The notes beneath the pieces were generated by a model. It was not told the origin of the DNA and searched no databases. It worked only from the letters and a program-made list of their open reading frames with translations. DNA of 64,000 bases from assembly GCF_001421785.1 (NCBI RefSeq), contig NZ_LMLB01000001.1, forward strand, positions 946,523 to 1,010,522, in the 5' to 3' direction. Positions 1 through 7,887 of this stretch are shown one piece after another. Position numbers and translations under genes: made by a program. Every line of letters begins with the position of its first letter. Positions within the stretch are counted from its first letter, which is position 1. The DNA comes from Sphingomonas sp. Leaf33. Its GTDB lineage: Bacteria; Pseudomonadota; Alphaproteobacteria; Sphingomonadales; Sphingomonadaceae.

Positions 1-27
1 CCCCTCCCCGTGCCGGGGAGGATTAAG

Positions 28-837
28 CTACAGCAGGAACGTGCCTTCGATCACGGTAACGCAATGCCCGCGCAGGATCACGCGGTCGCCGGCCATTTCG
101 CATCCGACATGCCCGCCACGCGCGCTTGCCTGGTACGCACTGAACCGGTCGCGGCCGAACTTCGCCGCCCAATAGGGGACCATCACGGCGTGGGCCGACC
201 CCGTCACGGGATCCTCTGGAATGTCGAAATAGTCGGTGAACACGCGGCTGACGACCTCCGCTGTTTCGCCCTGCGCCGCGACGATCAGCACGTACGGGCC
301 GAGCGCCTTGACCGCGCGGCCATCGGGCGCGGCGGCGCGAACCGCGGCTTCGTCCTTCACCACGACCAGCGCATAGCCCTTGTCGTGCCACAGCGTCTCG
401 ATCGGCTCGACGCCCAGCGCCGCGACGATCTCGGGCATGGCCTTGGGCGCGGGCTCCCAGGCCGGGAGCGCCATCGCATAGCCATTGCCCTCGCGCGCGA
501 CTTCCAGCACGCCGGCCTGACGCGTCGCGAACCGCACGCGGTCGCGCGACGGATCGCCCGCCAGTACGAAATGCCCGCTCGCCAGCGTCGCATGACCGCA
601 CAGCGCGACTTCGGCGGCGGGGGTGAACCAGCGCAGTTCGAAGTCCGGCCCGTCGCAGCCGTCATCCGCGCTGTCGGCGATTGCGACGAGAAACGCCGTT
701 TCCGACAGGTTGTTCTCCGCCGCGATCCGCTGGAGCGGGGCGTCGTCCAGCCAGTGGGTCAGCGGCATCACTGCTGCCGGATTACCCTCGAACGGCTGGT
801 GCGCGAAGGCATCGATCTGGGCGAAGGGGATTCTCAC
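28..837 (-). CDS. PhzF family isomerase
   Basis: The 269-residue product fits the PhzF/diaminopimelate epimerase-fold family at full length. The N-terminal half has NPAAV and the NLSETAF motif with the expected catalytic Glu46. It is followed by FTPAAEVALCGHAT, and the second half carries VTGSAHA. The family includes phenazine-pathway isomerases, but no phenazine genes are nearby, so the substrate is unknown. It starts with GTG at 837. Its start overlaps the stop of the upstream transporter gene by 4 bases (GTGA), so it is the last gene of a pdxH-transporter-phzF operon. A short GC-rich palindrome follows at the window edge. Confidence 0.88.
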   Translation of the reverse strand: MRIPFAQIDAFAHQPFEGNPAAVMPLTHWLDDAPLQRIAAENNLSETAFLVAIADSADDGCDGPDFELRWFTPAAEVALCGHATLASGHFVLAGDPSRDRVRFATRQAGVLEVAREGNGYAMALPAWEPAPKAMPEIVAALGVEPIETLWHDKGYALVVVKDEAAVRAAAPDGRAVKALGPYVLIVAAQGETAEVVSRVFTDYFDIPEDPVTGSAHAVMVPYWAAKFGRDRFSAYQASARGGHVGCEMAGDRVILRGHCVTVIEGTFLL

Positions 838-1781
838 ATGCGTTTCCCGAACCAGTGGGGGGTGACGTCCGCCTCGACCAGCGGGTTGTCGGTGTCGACA
901 TGGCCTTCGGGATCGAGGTGGATCAGCACCTCGACCTTGGGATAGGCGCGGCGCAGTGCGCGTTCGACGCCTTCGACGATCTCGTGCGCATCGGCGACGG
1001 TCAGCTCGCGGCCGACCTCCATGTGGAACTGCGCGAAGTCGTGGCTGCCCGATCGGCGGGTGCGGAAGTCATGGATGCCGCGCAGGCCCGGCTGGCGCGC
1101 CGCGACCTCGATGAAGGCGCTGCGTTCCGCCTCCGGCCATTCCTTGTCCATCAGCTGGTCGATCGCGTTCGACGACGCCTGGAACGCGCCCCAGCCGAGC
1201 CACAGCGCGATGGCGATGCCCATTACCGGATCGGCGCCGCGCCAGCCCAGGACCTGGTCGAGCACCAGCGCGACGATCACCGACCCGTTCAGCAGAACGT
1301 CGGACTGGTAATGGACATTATCGGCCAGGATCGCGACCGATCCGGTCTGGCGGATGACGCGCCGCTGATAGGCGAGCAGGATCAGCGTCGCACCGATCGC
1401 GACCATCGACACGCCGATGCCGATGTCGGCGTCCTGCGTGCGTGCCGGATCGCCGAACGCGACGATCGCGCGCCAGGCGATACCGATGGCCGACGCGGTA
1501 ATGAGGCCGACCTGGAACAGCGCCGCCAGCGCCTCTGCCTTGCCATGGCCGAAACGGTGGTCGTGGTCGGCCGGCTCCGCGGCCAGCTTCACGCCGTAGA
1601 GGGTCACGAGGCTTGCCAGCAGGTCGAGCGCGGTGTCGGCGAGCGAACCCAGCATCGCGACCGAGCCTGTATGCCAAGCGGCCACGCTCTTCAGCGCGAG
1701 CAGGAAGGTCGCCATGCCGACGCTGAACAGCGCCGCGCGGATGGCGAGCGGGATGACGCGGCGGCGTTCGCTTTCGGTCAT
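834..1781 (-). CDS. Cation diffusion facilitator (CDF) family metal efflux transporter
   Basis: This 315-residue inner-membrane protein has the CDF arrangement: about six hydrophobic segments in residues 10-205 and a cytoplasmic C-terminal domain. The family metal-site motif is visible as SLADTALDLL in helix 2, and the loop HRFGHGKAE follows it. The C-terminal part (VEVLIHLDPEGH) is the ferredoxin-like dimerisation domain. The product probably exports Zn2+, Fe2+ or a similar divalent cation in exchange for protons; the metal cannot be read from the sequence. The start ATG overlaps the pdxH stop by 4 bases (ATGA) and the stop overlaps the phzF start, so translation is probably coupled. Confidence 0.9.
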   Translation of the reverse strand: MTESERRRVIPLAIRAALFSVGMATFLLALKSVAAWHTGSVAMLGSLADTALDLLASLVTLYGVKLAAEPADHDHRFGHGKAEALAALFQVGLITASAIGIAWRAIVAFGDPARTQDADIGIGVSMVAIGATLILLAYQRRVIRQTGSVAILADNVHYQSDVLLNGSVIVALVLDQVLGWRGADPVMGIAIALWLGWGAFQASSNAIDQLMDKEWPEAERSAFIEVAARQPGLRGIHDFRTRRSGSHDFAQFHMEVGRELTVADAHEIVEGVERALRRAYPKVEVLIHLDPEGHVDTDNPLVEADVTPHWFGKRM

Positions 1782-2365
1782 GGGTAAAGCAGCCCTTCAC
1801 TCCAGCCGGTATCCGCGCGCGTGAACAGGCGGCGGTGGTGCAGGCGGCCTGGGCGATCCTCCCACAGCTCGATCACGTCCGGCGTGACGCGGTAGCCACC
1901 CCAGTGCGGCGGGCGGGGAATGTCCCGGCCATCGAAGCGCTGCTCCATGTCGGCGTAGCGCGCTTCGAAGGTCGATCGGTCGTCGAGCGGCCGCGACTGG
2001 TCCGATGCCCAGGCGCCCAGCTGCGACGCACGGCTGCGAGTGGCGAAATAGGCGTCCGATTCGGCGTCGGTGACGGGGGCGACGGGCCCTTCGACGCGGA
2101 CCTGCCGGCGCAGCGATTTCCAATGGAAGAGCAGGGCGGCCTGCGCGTTATCGGCCAGCTCGCCCGCCTTGCGGCTCTGGCGGTTGGTGTAGAATACGAA
2201 ACCGAGCTCGTCATGGCCCTTCAGCAGGACCATGCGCACCGAAGGGCGGCCCCGAGCATCGGCAGTGGCGAGCGCCACCGCATTGGGGTCATTGGGTTCG
2301 CCCGCCTCAGCCTCGCGCAGCCAGGCGTCGAAGATCGTGATGGGATCGTCGGCCATGCGGGCCAT
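1778..2365 (-). CDS. pdxH: Pyridoxine/pyridoxamine 5'-phosphate oxidase
   Basis: This FMN enzyme oxidises PNP or PMP to pyridoxal 5'-phosphate, the last step of B6 synthesis. The 195 residues cover the whole family length. Visible conserved blocks are NAVALATAD, PSVRMVLLKG, FYTNRQSRKAGEL, the QVRVEG strand, and the phosphate/substrate-binding C-terminus with WEDRPGRLH and a terminal LYP. An alternative ATG four codons inside gives MADDPIT, which also fits homologues. It is the first gene of a three-gene operon, and each junction overlaps by 4 bases. PLP produced here serves several enzymes encoded in this window (hemA, glyA, an aminotransferase, PabC). Confidence 0.95.
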   Translation of the reverse strand: MARMADDPITIFDAWLREAEAGEPNDPNAVALATADARGRPSVRMVLLKGHDELGFVFYTNRQSRKAGELADNAQAALLFHWKSLRRQVRVEGPVAPVTDAESDAYFATRSRASQLGAWASDQSRPLDDRSTFEARYADMEQRFDGRDIPRPPHWGGYRVTPDVIELWEDRPGRLHHRRLFTRADTGWSEGLLYP

Positions 2366-2400
2366 GTAGCGAGTCGGGTGGGGATAGGCGAGGGGGCGAA

Positions 2401-2554
2401 CCTCTCTTCCGTTCGGGCTGAGCTTGTCGAAGCCCTGTCCTTCTTGGCGAGCAAGGGCAGCACTTCGACAAGCTCAGTGCGACCGGAAGAGAGGTCAGAC
2501 GATGCAGGCCCGCCGCGGCGAAGCCGCCCTTCGACTGCCTGCCTGCGGCAGTCG
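2401..2554. repeat. Long inverted repeat of the GAGCTTGTCGAAG family plus hairpin (pdxH-era intergenic)
   Basis: The 279-base gap between pdxH and era holds no gene. Arms at about 2401-2433 and 2463-2494 are near-perfect inverted copies containing CTGAGCTTGTCGAAG and its complement, and the outer CCTCTCTTCCG/CGGAAGAGAGG also pairs. A second hairpin, CGACTGCC/GGCAGTCG, lies at 2532-2554. The gap lies downstream of era and upstream of pdxH, both on the minus strand. It may act as a terminator or mRNA stabiliser and must also contain the pdxH promoter. Confidence 0.85.
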
Positions 2555-2644
2555 CTCAGGACAGGCTATGTCGGTCGGTGCGGTGCACCGCCGGCCGTGC
2601 CGGGGCGGGTCCTGAAATAGCGTGGCTACTTCAGGCCGCCCCCG

Positions 2645-3550
2645 TCATTCGACCCAATCCAATCCGATATCGCGGTACAGCCCCCGGTCTTCTTCCCACT
2701 TTGGGTTGACCTTCACGTGCAGGTACAGGTGTACCGGCACGCCCAGCAGCTCCTTCAGCTGCGCACGCGCCCGCGCGCCGATTTCCTTGATCCGCGCACC
2801 GCCCTTGCCCAGCACGATCGCGCGCTGGGTGTCGCGGGCGACCAGGATCTGCTGGTGGATCTCGACCGATCCGTCGTCGCGTTCCGAATAGCGCTCGGTC
2901 TCGACCGCGCTGTCATAGGGCAGTTCGGCGTGGAGCTGCAGGTAGAGCTGCTCGCGCGTGACTTCGGCCGCCAGCATCCGGTCGGTGACGTCGGCAACCT
3001 GGTCGTCGGGGAAATGCCACGGCCCTTCCGGCATCCGCGCGGCGAGCACCGATTTCAGGTGCGCCACCCCGTCGCCGGTCATCGCGCTGACGAAGAACGT
3101 CTCCTCGAAATTCGCGAGTTCGTTCAGCCGCTCGGCGTGGATCAGCAGCTTGCCCTTGTCGGCCAGGTCGACCTTGTTGAGGATCAGCAGCTTGGGCTCG
3201 GGCCGGTCCTTCAGCGACTCGACGATGTCGGTGACCTTGGCTCCGAGCCCGCCTTTCGCATCGACGACCAGCGCGATGACGTCTGACCCGTCGGTCCCGC
3301 CCCACGCCGCCTGCACCATCGCGCGGTCGAGCCGGCGCTTGGGTTCGAAGATGCCCGGTGTGTCCACCAGCAGCAGCTGCGTATCGCCGTCGATCGCGAT
3401 GCCCATCAGGCGCGCGCGCGTCGTCTGCGCCTTCGGGCTGACGATCGCGACCTTCTGCCCGACGAGCGCGTTCACGAGGGTCGACTTGCCCGCGTTGGGG
3501 GCGCCGACGACCGCGATCAGGCCGCAGGATTGGTTGACTGACGTTTCCAC
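2645..3550 (-). CDS. era: GTPase Era, 30S subunit assembly factor
   Basis: Era is a ribosome-assembly GTPase that binds the 3' end of 16S rRNA. The G1 motif GAPNAGKS is at residues 16-23, DTPG forms G3 and NKVD forms G4. The C-terminal KH domain carries GKGGARIKEIG. A GTG start at 3550 gives 301 residues, the length of E. coli Era. The frame stays open upstream to 3619, but that extension is translated from a dispersed repeat and lies inside the upstream gene, so I rejected it. The GTG shares one base with the TAG stop of the GIY-YIG gene, implying coupled translation. Confidence 0.93.
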   Translation of the reverse strand: METSVNQSCGLIAVVGAPNAGKSTLVNALVGQKVAIVSPKAQTTRARLMGIAIDGDTQLLLVDTPGIFEPKRRLDRAMVQAAWGGTDGSDVIALVVDAKGGLGAKVTDIVESLKDRPEPKLLILNKVDLADKGKLLIHAERLNELANFEETFFVSAMTGDGVAHLKSVLAARMPEGPWHFPDDQVADVTDRMLAAEVTREQLYLQLHAELPYDSAVETERYSERDDGSVEIHQQILVARDTQRAIVLGKGGARIKEIGARARAQLKELLGVPVHLYLHVKVNPKWEEDRGLYRDIGLDWVE

Positions 3551-3858
3551 TATTCCGTTCGTCCTGAGCTTGTCGAAGGACCGCTCTTCCCTGCCGCAAG
3601 CTGCGACAGGGCGGTCCAATCCCCGCGGATCAGCGCGAGCTTCTTGGGGCGCCCCCAGCCCTTGATCCGGCGTTCCATTTCGAGCGCCTCGATACGCGAA
3701 GGAAATTCCTGCGACCAGACCAGTTCGAGCGGCCGATAGTCACGGGTATATTCGGAGTGGCCGGCTTCGTGGGCGGCGATCCTTGCCTCCAGGGTATCGG
3801 TGTGGCCGGTATAGAAGACGCCACCGCGGCAATGGAGGATATAGACCCAGAACGTCAT
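3550..3858 (-). CDS. GIY-YIG domain protein (UPF0213-like) with repeat-encoded C-terminus
   Basis: This 102-residue single-domain protein begins FWVYILHC and continues FYTGHT, the VYI...YTG variant of the GIY-YIG nuclease fold. It then has LEARIAAHEAG and an EALEMERRIKGWGR helix. Family members are standalone putative endonucleases of unknown role. They are not homing endonucleases of introns. The last roughly 12 residues (GPSTSSGRTE) are translated from a dispersed inverted-repeat copy at 3555-3583, so the natural C-terminus appears to have been extended by repeat insertion. The stop overlaps the era GTG by one base. Confidence 0.85.
   Translation of the reverse strand: MTFWVYILHCRGGVFYTGHTDTLEARIAAHEAGHSEYTRDYRPLELVWSQEFPSRIEALEMERRIKGWGRPKKLALIRGDWTALSQLAAGKSGPSTSSGRTE
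3555..3583. repeat. GAGCTTGTCGAAG-family repeat inside a gene end
   Basis: A single-arm copy of the dispersed repeat (CCGTTCGTCCTGAGCTTGTC, then GAAGGACCG). It forms the 3' end of the GIY-YIG gene and lies just upstream of the era start codon, so the era ribosome-binding region (AGGACG) is itself repeat sequence. Confidence 0.8.
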
Positions 3859-3879
3859 CGCCCGGTGAAGGTACAGAGC

Positions 3880-3907
3880 GGTGCTTCGACAAGCTCAGCA
3901 CGAACGG
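3880..3907. repeat. GAGCTTGTCGAAG-family repeat between rnc and the GIY-YIG gene
   Basis: A copy of the dispersed repeat in the opposite orientation (GGTGCTTCGACAAGCTCAGC, then ACGAACGG) within the 112-base gap between rnc and the GIY-YIG gene. No other signal is seen in this gap. Confidence 0.8.
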
Positions 3908-3970
3908 GGGAGGGGGCGTCGCCGACACCAAGAACCGTCCGTCCCGAACTTTTCGCAGCGCCGATCTTCT

Positions 3971-4687
3971 TCACCGCTTCAATTCCGCCAGCAACGCCGC
4001 CGCCGCCGCCGTCTCGGCCTGATGCTTGGACGTCCCCTCGCCGACCGCCTCGGCGAGCTTGCCCACCGATACCCGGATCGTGAACCGCGGCGCGTGGTGG
4101 GGCCCGGATCGGTCGACGATCGTATATTCCGGCGGACGGCGGTTGTGCGCCGCGGCCCATTCCTGGAGTGCGGACTTGGGGTGCTGCGGTGCCTTGCCCT
4201 GGCCGTCGATCCGTCCGGCCCATAGGCGCCGCACGAACGCGCGCGCCGCCTCCGGCCCGAAATCGAGGAAGGCGGCGCCGATCAGCGCCTCCATGACATC
4301 GCCCAGAATGTTGTCGCTGGCGGCCGCTCCGTCGTCGCGGGCCTGCTTGCCGAGCTTCAGGTGCGCGGGCACGCCGATCTCGCGCGCGACCTCGGCGCAC
4401 ACCGGGCCGGTCACCAGCGCGTTCAGCCGCTTCGACAACTGCCCTTCCGGTTCCTTCGAGAAGCGGTCGAACAGCCATTCGGCGATCGTCAGGCCCAGCA
4501 CGCGGTCGCCCAGGAATTCCAGCCGCTCGTAATTCTCCGCCGACTGGCTGCCGTGGGTCAGCGCACGGACGAAGCGGGCGCGATCCCTGGGCGCCTGGCC
4601 GAAGACGCTTGCCAGCCAGGCATCGAGGTCGTCGCTCAGAAGCCCTCTCCGATCCGGTTCCAGCGCGCGGCCGACACCCAGGTCCAC
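3971..4687 (-). CDS. rnc: Ribonuclease III
   Basis: RNase III cleaves double-stranded RNA in rRNA and mRNA processing. The catalytic domain carries the signature ERLEFLGDRVLG and the acidic site GDVMEALIGA. A double-stranded-RNA-binding domain follows from about residue 165 (SALQEWAAAH ... EGTSKHQAETAAAAALL). The furthest start is GTG at 4687, 52 bases inside lepB, giving 238 residues. Homologues usually begin about 29 residues before the ALTH motif. That would place the true start near the CTG at 4639, which overlaps the lepB stop as CTGA. Either way the gene is translationally tied to lepB. Confidence 0.93.
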   Translation of the reverse strand: MDLGVGRALEPDRRGLLSDDLDAWLASVFGQAPRDRARFVRALTHGSQSAENYERLEFLGDRVLGLTIAEWLFDRFSKEPEGQLSKRLNALVTGPVCAEVAREIGVPAHLKLGKQARDDGAAASDNILGDVMEALIGAAFLDFGPEAARAFVRRLWAGRIDGQGKAPQHPKSALQEWAAAHNRRPPEYTIVDRSGPHHAPRFTIRVSVGKLAEAVGEGTSKHQAETAAAAALLAELKR

Positions 4688-5487
4688 GGTTTCACCCAGG
4701 ACGCGCTGCCGTCGGTCGACCAGAAGGTGACCAGCGCCTTGCCTTCGATATTCACCAGCGGGACCATGCCGATCGCGCCGCCTTCGCTGGCCGGGAAGCG
4801 GCTGTCGGCCGAAGCGTCGCGGTTGTCGCCCATCAGGAACACGTGGTCGGCGGGCACCGTGTAGACCTGTGTGTTGTCGGCCTCCGGGAAGTTGCCGCGG
4901 TCAAGAACGGTGTAGCTCTTCCCGTTCGGCAGCGTCTCGCGATACTGCAGGTAGCGGCAGACCGGCTGGTTCGCCGCGCTTGCCTGGAATTCGGCGGGAC
5001 ATTCGGTGTCGGCCGGATAGTTCGGCGTCAGCGGCACGATGAAGTCGGCGACGCGCTGCTTCGGGACCGGCTTGCCGTTCAGGACCAGCTGGCCGTTCAC
5101 CATCTGGATGGTGTCGCCGGCCACGCCGATGACACGCTTGATATAGTCCTCACGGTTGCCCGGCGGCGCCTTGAACACCACCACGTCGCCGCGCGCGGGC
5201 GTGGACGCGAAGATGCGACCCGGTATCAGCGGCAGCGACCAGGGGAAGCTGTGGCGCGAATAGCCGTAGTTCCACTTGGTGATGAACAGATAGTCGCCGA
5301 TCAGCAGCCGCGGCAGCATCGACTGGCTGGGGATGCTGAACGGCGAGAAGAAGAAGCTGCGGAAGATGAACACGACGATCGCGAGCTTCACGAGGAAGCC
5401 GAGCGTATCGCGCAGTTCGGACTTCGGCTTGGGCGCCGGGGGCGTGCTCGCAGGAGCGCTCGGCGGAGCGATTGTCGGTTCGGCCAT
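4636..5487 (-). CDS. lepB: Signal peptidase I
   Basis: This inner-membrane protease removes signal peptides from exported proteins. A Pro/Ala-rich N-terminus is followed by one transmembrane segment at about residues 28-47. The catalytic serine is in SQSMLP (Ser56) and the general-base lysine in YIKRVIG (Lys117). The box E motif GDNRDASADSR is present. The 283-residue length is normal. It heads the lepB-rnc pair, a conserved arrangement in Alphaproteobacteria. The start is separated by 79 bases from the divergent pgi gene, so that gap must carry promoters in both directions. Confidence 0.96.
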   Translation of the reverse strand: MAEPTIAPPSAPASTPPAPKPKSELRDTLGFLVKLAIVVFIFRSFFFSPFSIPSQSMLPRLLIGDYLFITKWNYGYSRHSFPWSLPLIPGRIFASTPARGDVVVFKAPPGNREDYIKRVIGVAGDTIQMVNGQLVLNGKPVPKQRVADFIVPLTPNYPADTECPAEFQASAANQPVCRYLQYRETLPNGKSYTVLDRGNFPEADNTQVYTVPADHVFLMGDNRDASADSRFPASEGGAIGMVPLVNIEGKALVTFWSTDGSASWVKPWTWVSAARWNRIGEGF

Positions 5488-5566
5488 ATCTTCAGCGCAT
5501 GTGACCGAGCGCCTTGCGCGTCAAGCTTTCAGGCTTAGAGGGGCGTCGAACGAACGGGAGGTGCAT

Positions 5567-7060
5567 ATGGTCGATTGGTCCAAGGTCGAGGCGCTGAACC
5601 CGCCCAGGCTGACGCAGTTGTTCGATGAAGACGCCGACCGCGTCGCCAGATTTTCGGTCGATGTCGGCGGGCTGCACTTCGATTTTTCCAAGACCCACCT
5701 CGACGCCGACGCGATCGCTGCGTTCGAGGGGCTGGCCAAGTCGGCGAACTTCGCCACCAAGCGCGACGCGCTGTTTGCAGGGGAAAAGGTCAACACGTCG
5801 GAAGGCCGCGCCGTCACCCACACCGCCGAACGCGGCGAGGGGTCGGACGAGGACGTGGCGCAGGCGGCCGCGCTCCACGCCCGGATGCGCGGGCTGATCG
5901 ATGCGATCGAAGGTGAGGCGCTGGGGCCGATTCGCCACATCCTGCACATCGGCATAGGCGGGTCGGCGCTGGGGCCAGACCTGCTGATCGATGCGCTGGG
6001 TCGCGACGCGGACCGCTATGACGTGGCGGTCGTGTCGAACATCGACGGCGTCGCGCTGGAGGAAGTGTTCAACGCCTTCGACCCGCATGCGACGCTGCTG
6101 GTGCTGGCGTCCAAGACTTTCACCACCACCGAGACGCTGACGAACGCCGAAAGCGCGCTCGACTGGATGCAGGACGACGGCGTCGAGGATCCCTATGGCC
6201 GCGTGATCGCGCTGACTGCCGCTCCCGACAAGGCGATCGAATGGGGCATCGACGAGACGCGCATCCTGCCGTTCGCCGAATCGGTCGGCGGGCGGTATTC
6301 GCTGTGGTCGTCGATCGGCTTTCCCGCCGCGATGGCGCTGGGCTGGGACGCGTTCCAGGAACTGCTGGAGGGGGCAGCCGAAATGGACCGCCACTTCCGC
6401 CTGACCGCAGCACACGAGAATGCGCCGATGCTCGCGGCGTTCGCTGACCTGTATTACGCGCAGGTCCGCAAGTGCCAGACGCGCGCGACCTTCGCCTATG
6501 ACGAGCGGCTGCGGCTGTTGCCGAGCTACCTCCAGCAATTGGAGATGGAATCGAACGGCAAGGGCGTGACCGCCGACGGCCAGCCGCTCGACCGGCCGTC
6601 GTCGCCGATCGTGTGGGGCGGGGTCGGCACCGATGCGCAGCATGCGGTGTTCCAGCTGCTCCACCAGGGCACCAATCTGGTGCCGGTCGAATTCGTCGCG
6701 GTGATCGAGGCGGGCGATTCGCTGGCCGCCGAGCATCACGAGGCGCTGTTGCTCAACGCGTTCGCCCAGGGTGCGGCACTGATGAAGGGCCGCGAGAACG
6801 CGGACGACCCGCAGCGGGCGTATCCCGGCGACCGGCCGTCGTCGACGATCCTGATCGACCAGCTCGACGCCCGCGCGCTGGGCGCGCTGCTGGCGTTCTA
6901 CGAACATCGCACGTTCGTCTCGGGCGCGCTGCTGGGGATCAATCCGTACGACCAGTTCGGCGTCGAGCTGGGCAAGGAAATGGCCAAGGCCGCCGGCGAG
7001 GGCGGGGCGGGTTTCGATGCCTCCACGCAGGACCTGATGAAGCGGGCGTTCGGGGAGTAA
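5567..7060 (+). CDS. pgi: Glucose-6-phosphate isomerase
   Basis: This cytoplasmic enzyme interconverts glucose-6-phosphate and fructose-6-phosphate. I chose the ATG at 5567 because GGGAGG sits just before it and the protein then has 497 residues. The open frame upstream is antisense to lepB. Family blocks visible are HIGIGGSALGP, SKTFTTTETL, GGRYSLWSSIG, the QLEMESNGKG loop with the catalytic Glu, and HQGTNLVPVEF with the His. It stands alone upstream of a 27-nt-arm palindrome. Confidence 0.96.
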   Translation: MVDWSKVEALNPPRLTQLFDEDADRVARFSVDVGGLHFDFSKTHLDADAIAAFEGLAKSANFATKRDALFAGEKVNTSEGRAVTHTAERGEGSDEDVAQAAALHARMRGLIDAIEGEALGPIRHILHIGIGGSALGPDLLIDALGRDADRYDVAVVSNIDGVALEEVFNAFDPHATLLVLASKTFTTTETLTNAESALDWMQDDGVEDPYGRVIALTAAPDKAIEWGIDETRILPFAESVGGRYSLWSSIGFPAAMALGWDAFQELLEGAAEMDRHFRLTAAHENAPMLAAFADLYYAQVRKCQTRATFAYDERLRLLPSYLQQLEMESNGKGVTADGQPLDRPSSPIVWGGVGTDAQHAVFQLLHQGTNLVPVEFVAVIEAGDSLAAEHHEALLLNAFAQGAALMKGRENADDPQRAYPGDRPSSTILIDQLDARALGALLAFYEHRTFVSGALLGINPYDQFGVELGKEMAKAAGEGGAGFDASTQDLMKRAFGE

Positions 7061-7067
7061 ATACCTG

Positions 7068-7143
7068 TGCTCCCGCGCAGGCGGGAGCCCAGGGTTACGG
7101 AGGACATCGCGTGCGGCCCTGGGCTCCCGCCTGCGCGGGAGCA
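7068..7143. repeat. 76-nt palindromic element, copy 1 (perfect 27-nt arms)
   Basis: Arms at 7068-7094 and 7117-7143 are exact reverse complements (beginning TGCTCCCGCGCAGGCGGGAG) around a 22-nt loop. A second copy of the same length, alike in arms and in most of the loop, is at 51848-51923. It sits between pgi and the SDR gene, where it could end the pgi transcript. Confidence 0.92.
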
Positions 7144-7188
7144 CTGGAGGGCTTTGCATTGATGTGTCTCCGCCCTAAGCCGCGCTGC

Positions 7189-7887
7189 ATGACCAACATC
7201 CTCGTCACCGGATCGTCGCGCGGGATCGGCGCGGCGACGCTGCAGGCCCTGCGCGACTCGGGCGCCACCGTCGTCGGCCAGTCGACCGGCGGAGAATTCG
7301 CCGCCGACTTCGCCGTGCCCTCCGCGCCGCGCGACCTGTGGGACCGCGCGCTCGAAGCGCTGGGTGGCCGCATCGACGTGCTGATCAACAACGCCGGGGT
7401 GTTCGAGGCGAACCCGCTCGACAGCGCGGACGAGGATTGGGTGTCGGGCTGGGACCGCACGATGCGGGTCAACCTGACCGCATCGGCCGAGCTCTGCCGC
7501 TTCGCCGTCCGGCGCTGGCAGGACAGCGGCACCGGCGGGCGAATCGTCAACGTCGCCAGCCGCGCGGCCTACCGCGGCGACAGCCCGGCGCACTGGCACT
7601 ATGCCGCGTCGAAGGCAGGCATGGTCGCGATGACCAAGACGATCGCGCGCGCCTATGCGTCGGAGAATATCCTGGCCTTTGCGATCTGCCCCGGCTTCAC
7701 CATGACCGGCATGGCCGAGGATTATCTGGAGAGCCGCGGCGGCGACAAATTGCTCGCCGATATTCCGCTGGGTCGCGTCGCGATGCCGGACGAGGTCGCC
7801 GAAATGGCGCGCTGGCTGGCGCTGGAGGCGCCGGCGTCGATGACCGGCGCAGTGCTCGACGTGAACGGAGCAAGCTATGTCCGATAA
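7189..7887 (+). CDS. Short-chain dehydrogenase/reductase, FabG-like
   Basis: This is a classical SDR of 232 residues. The NAD(P)-binding motif TGSSRGIG starts at residue 7, NNAGVFE follows, and the catalytic pair is in HYAASKAG (Tyr-x3-Lys). The C-terminus GAVLDVNGASY is the usual end of FabG-like enzymes. No acidic residue at the end of beta-2 is obvious, so cofactor preference is not assigned. The start MTNILVTG at 7189 was chosen because the frame upstream is antisense-like. Its last 11 bases overlap the prmA start. The substrate is unknown; the acyl-ACP reductase of fatty-acid synthesis is probably elsewhere. Confidence 0.85.
   Translation: MTNILVTGSSRGIGAATLQALRDSGATVVGQSTGGEFAADFAVPSAPRDLWDRALEALGGRIDVLINNAGVFEANPLDSADEDWVSGWDRTMRVNLTASAELCRFAVRRWQDSGTGGRIVNVASRAAYRGDSPAHWHYAASKAGMVAMTKTIARAYASENILAFAICPGFTMTGMAEDYLESRGGDKLLADIPLGRVAMPDEVAEMARWLALEAPASMTGAVLDVNGASYVR

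Noticed and set aside
2401..2494. GAGCTTGTCGAAG repeats as a CRISPR array or insertion-sequence ends
   Set aside because: Copies are single, unevenly spaced, without unique spacers and without a transposase or target duplication.
3550..3858. GIY-YIG gene as part of a mobile intron or homing system
   Set aside because: It is a lone UPF0213-type domain next to core genes, with no intron, intein or repeat-flanked boundaries other than ordinary dispersed repeats.
5492..7159. A 555-codon frame opposite pgi
   Set aside because: It is the mirror of pgi codons, with a composition typical of antisense GC-rich frames, and has no motif or ribosome-binding site.
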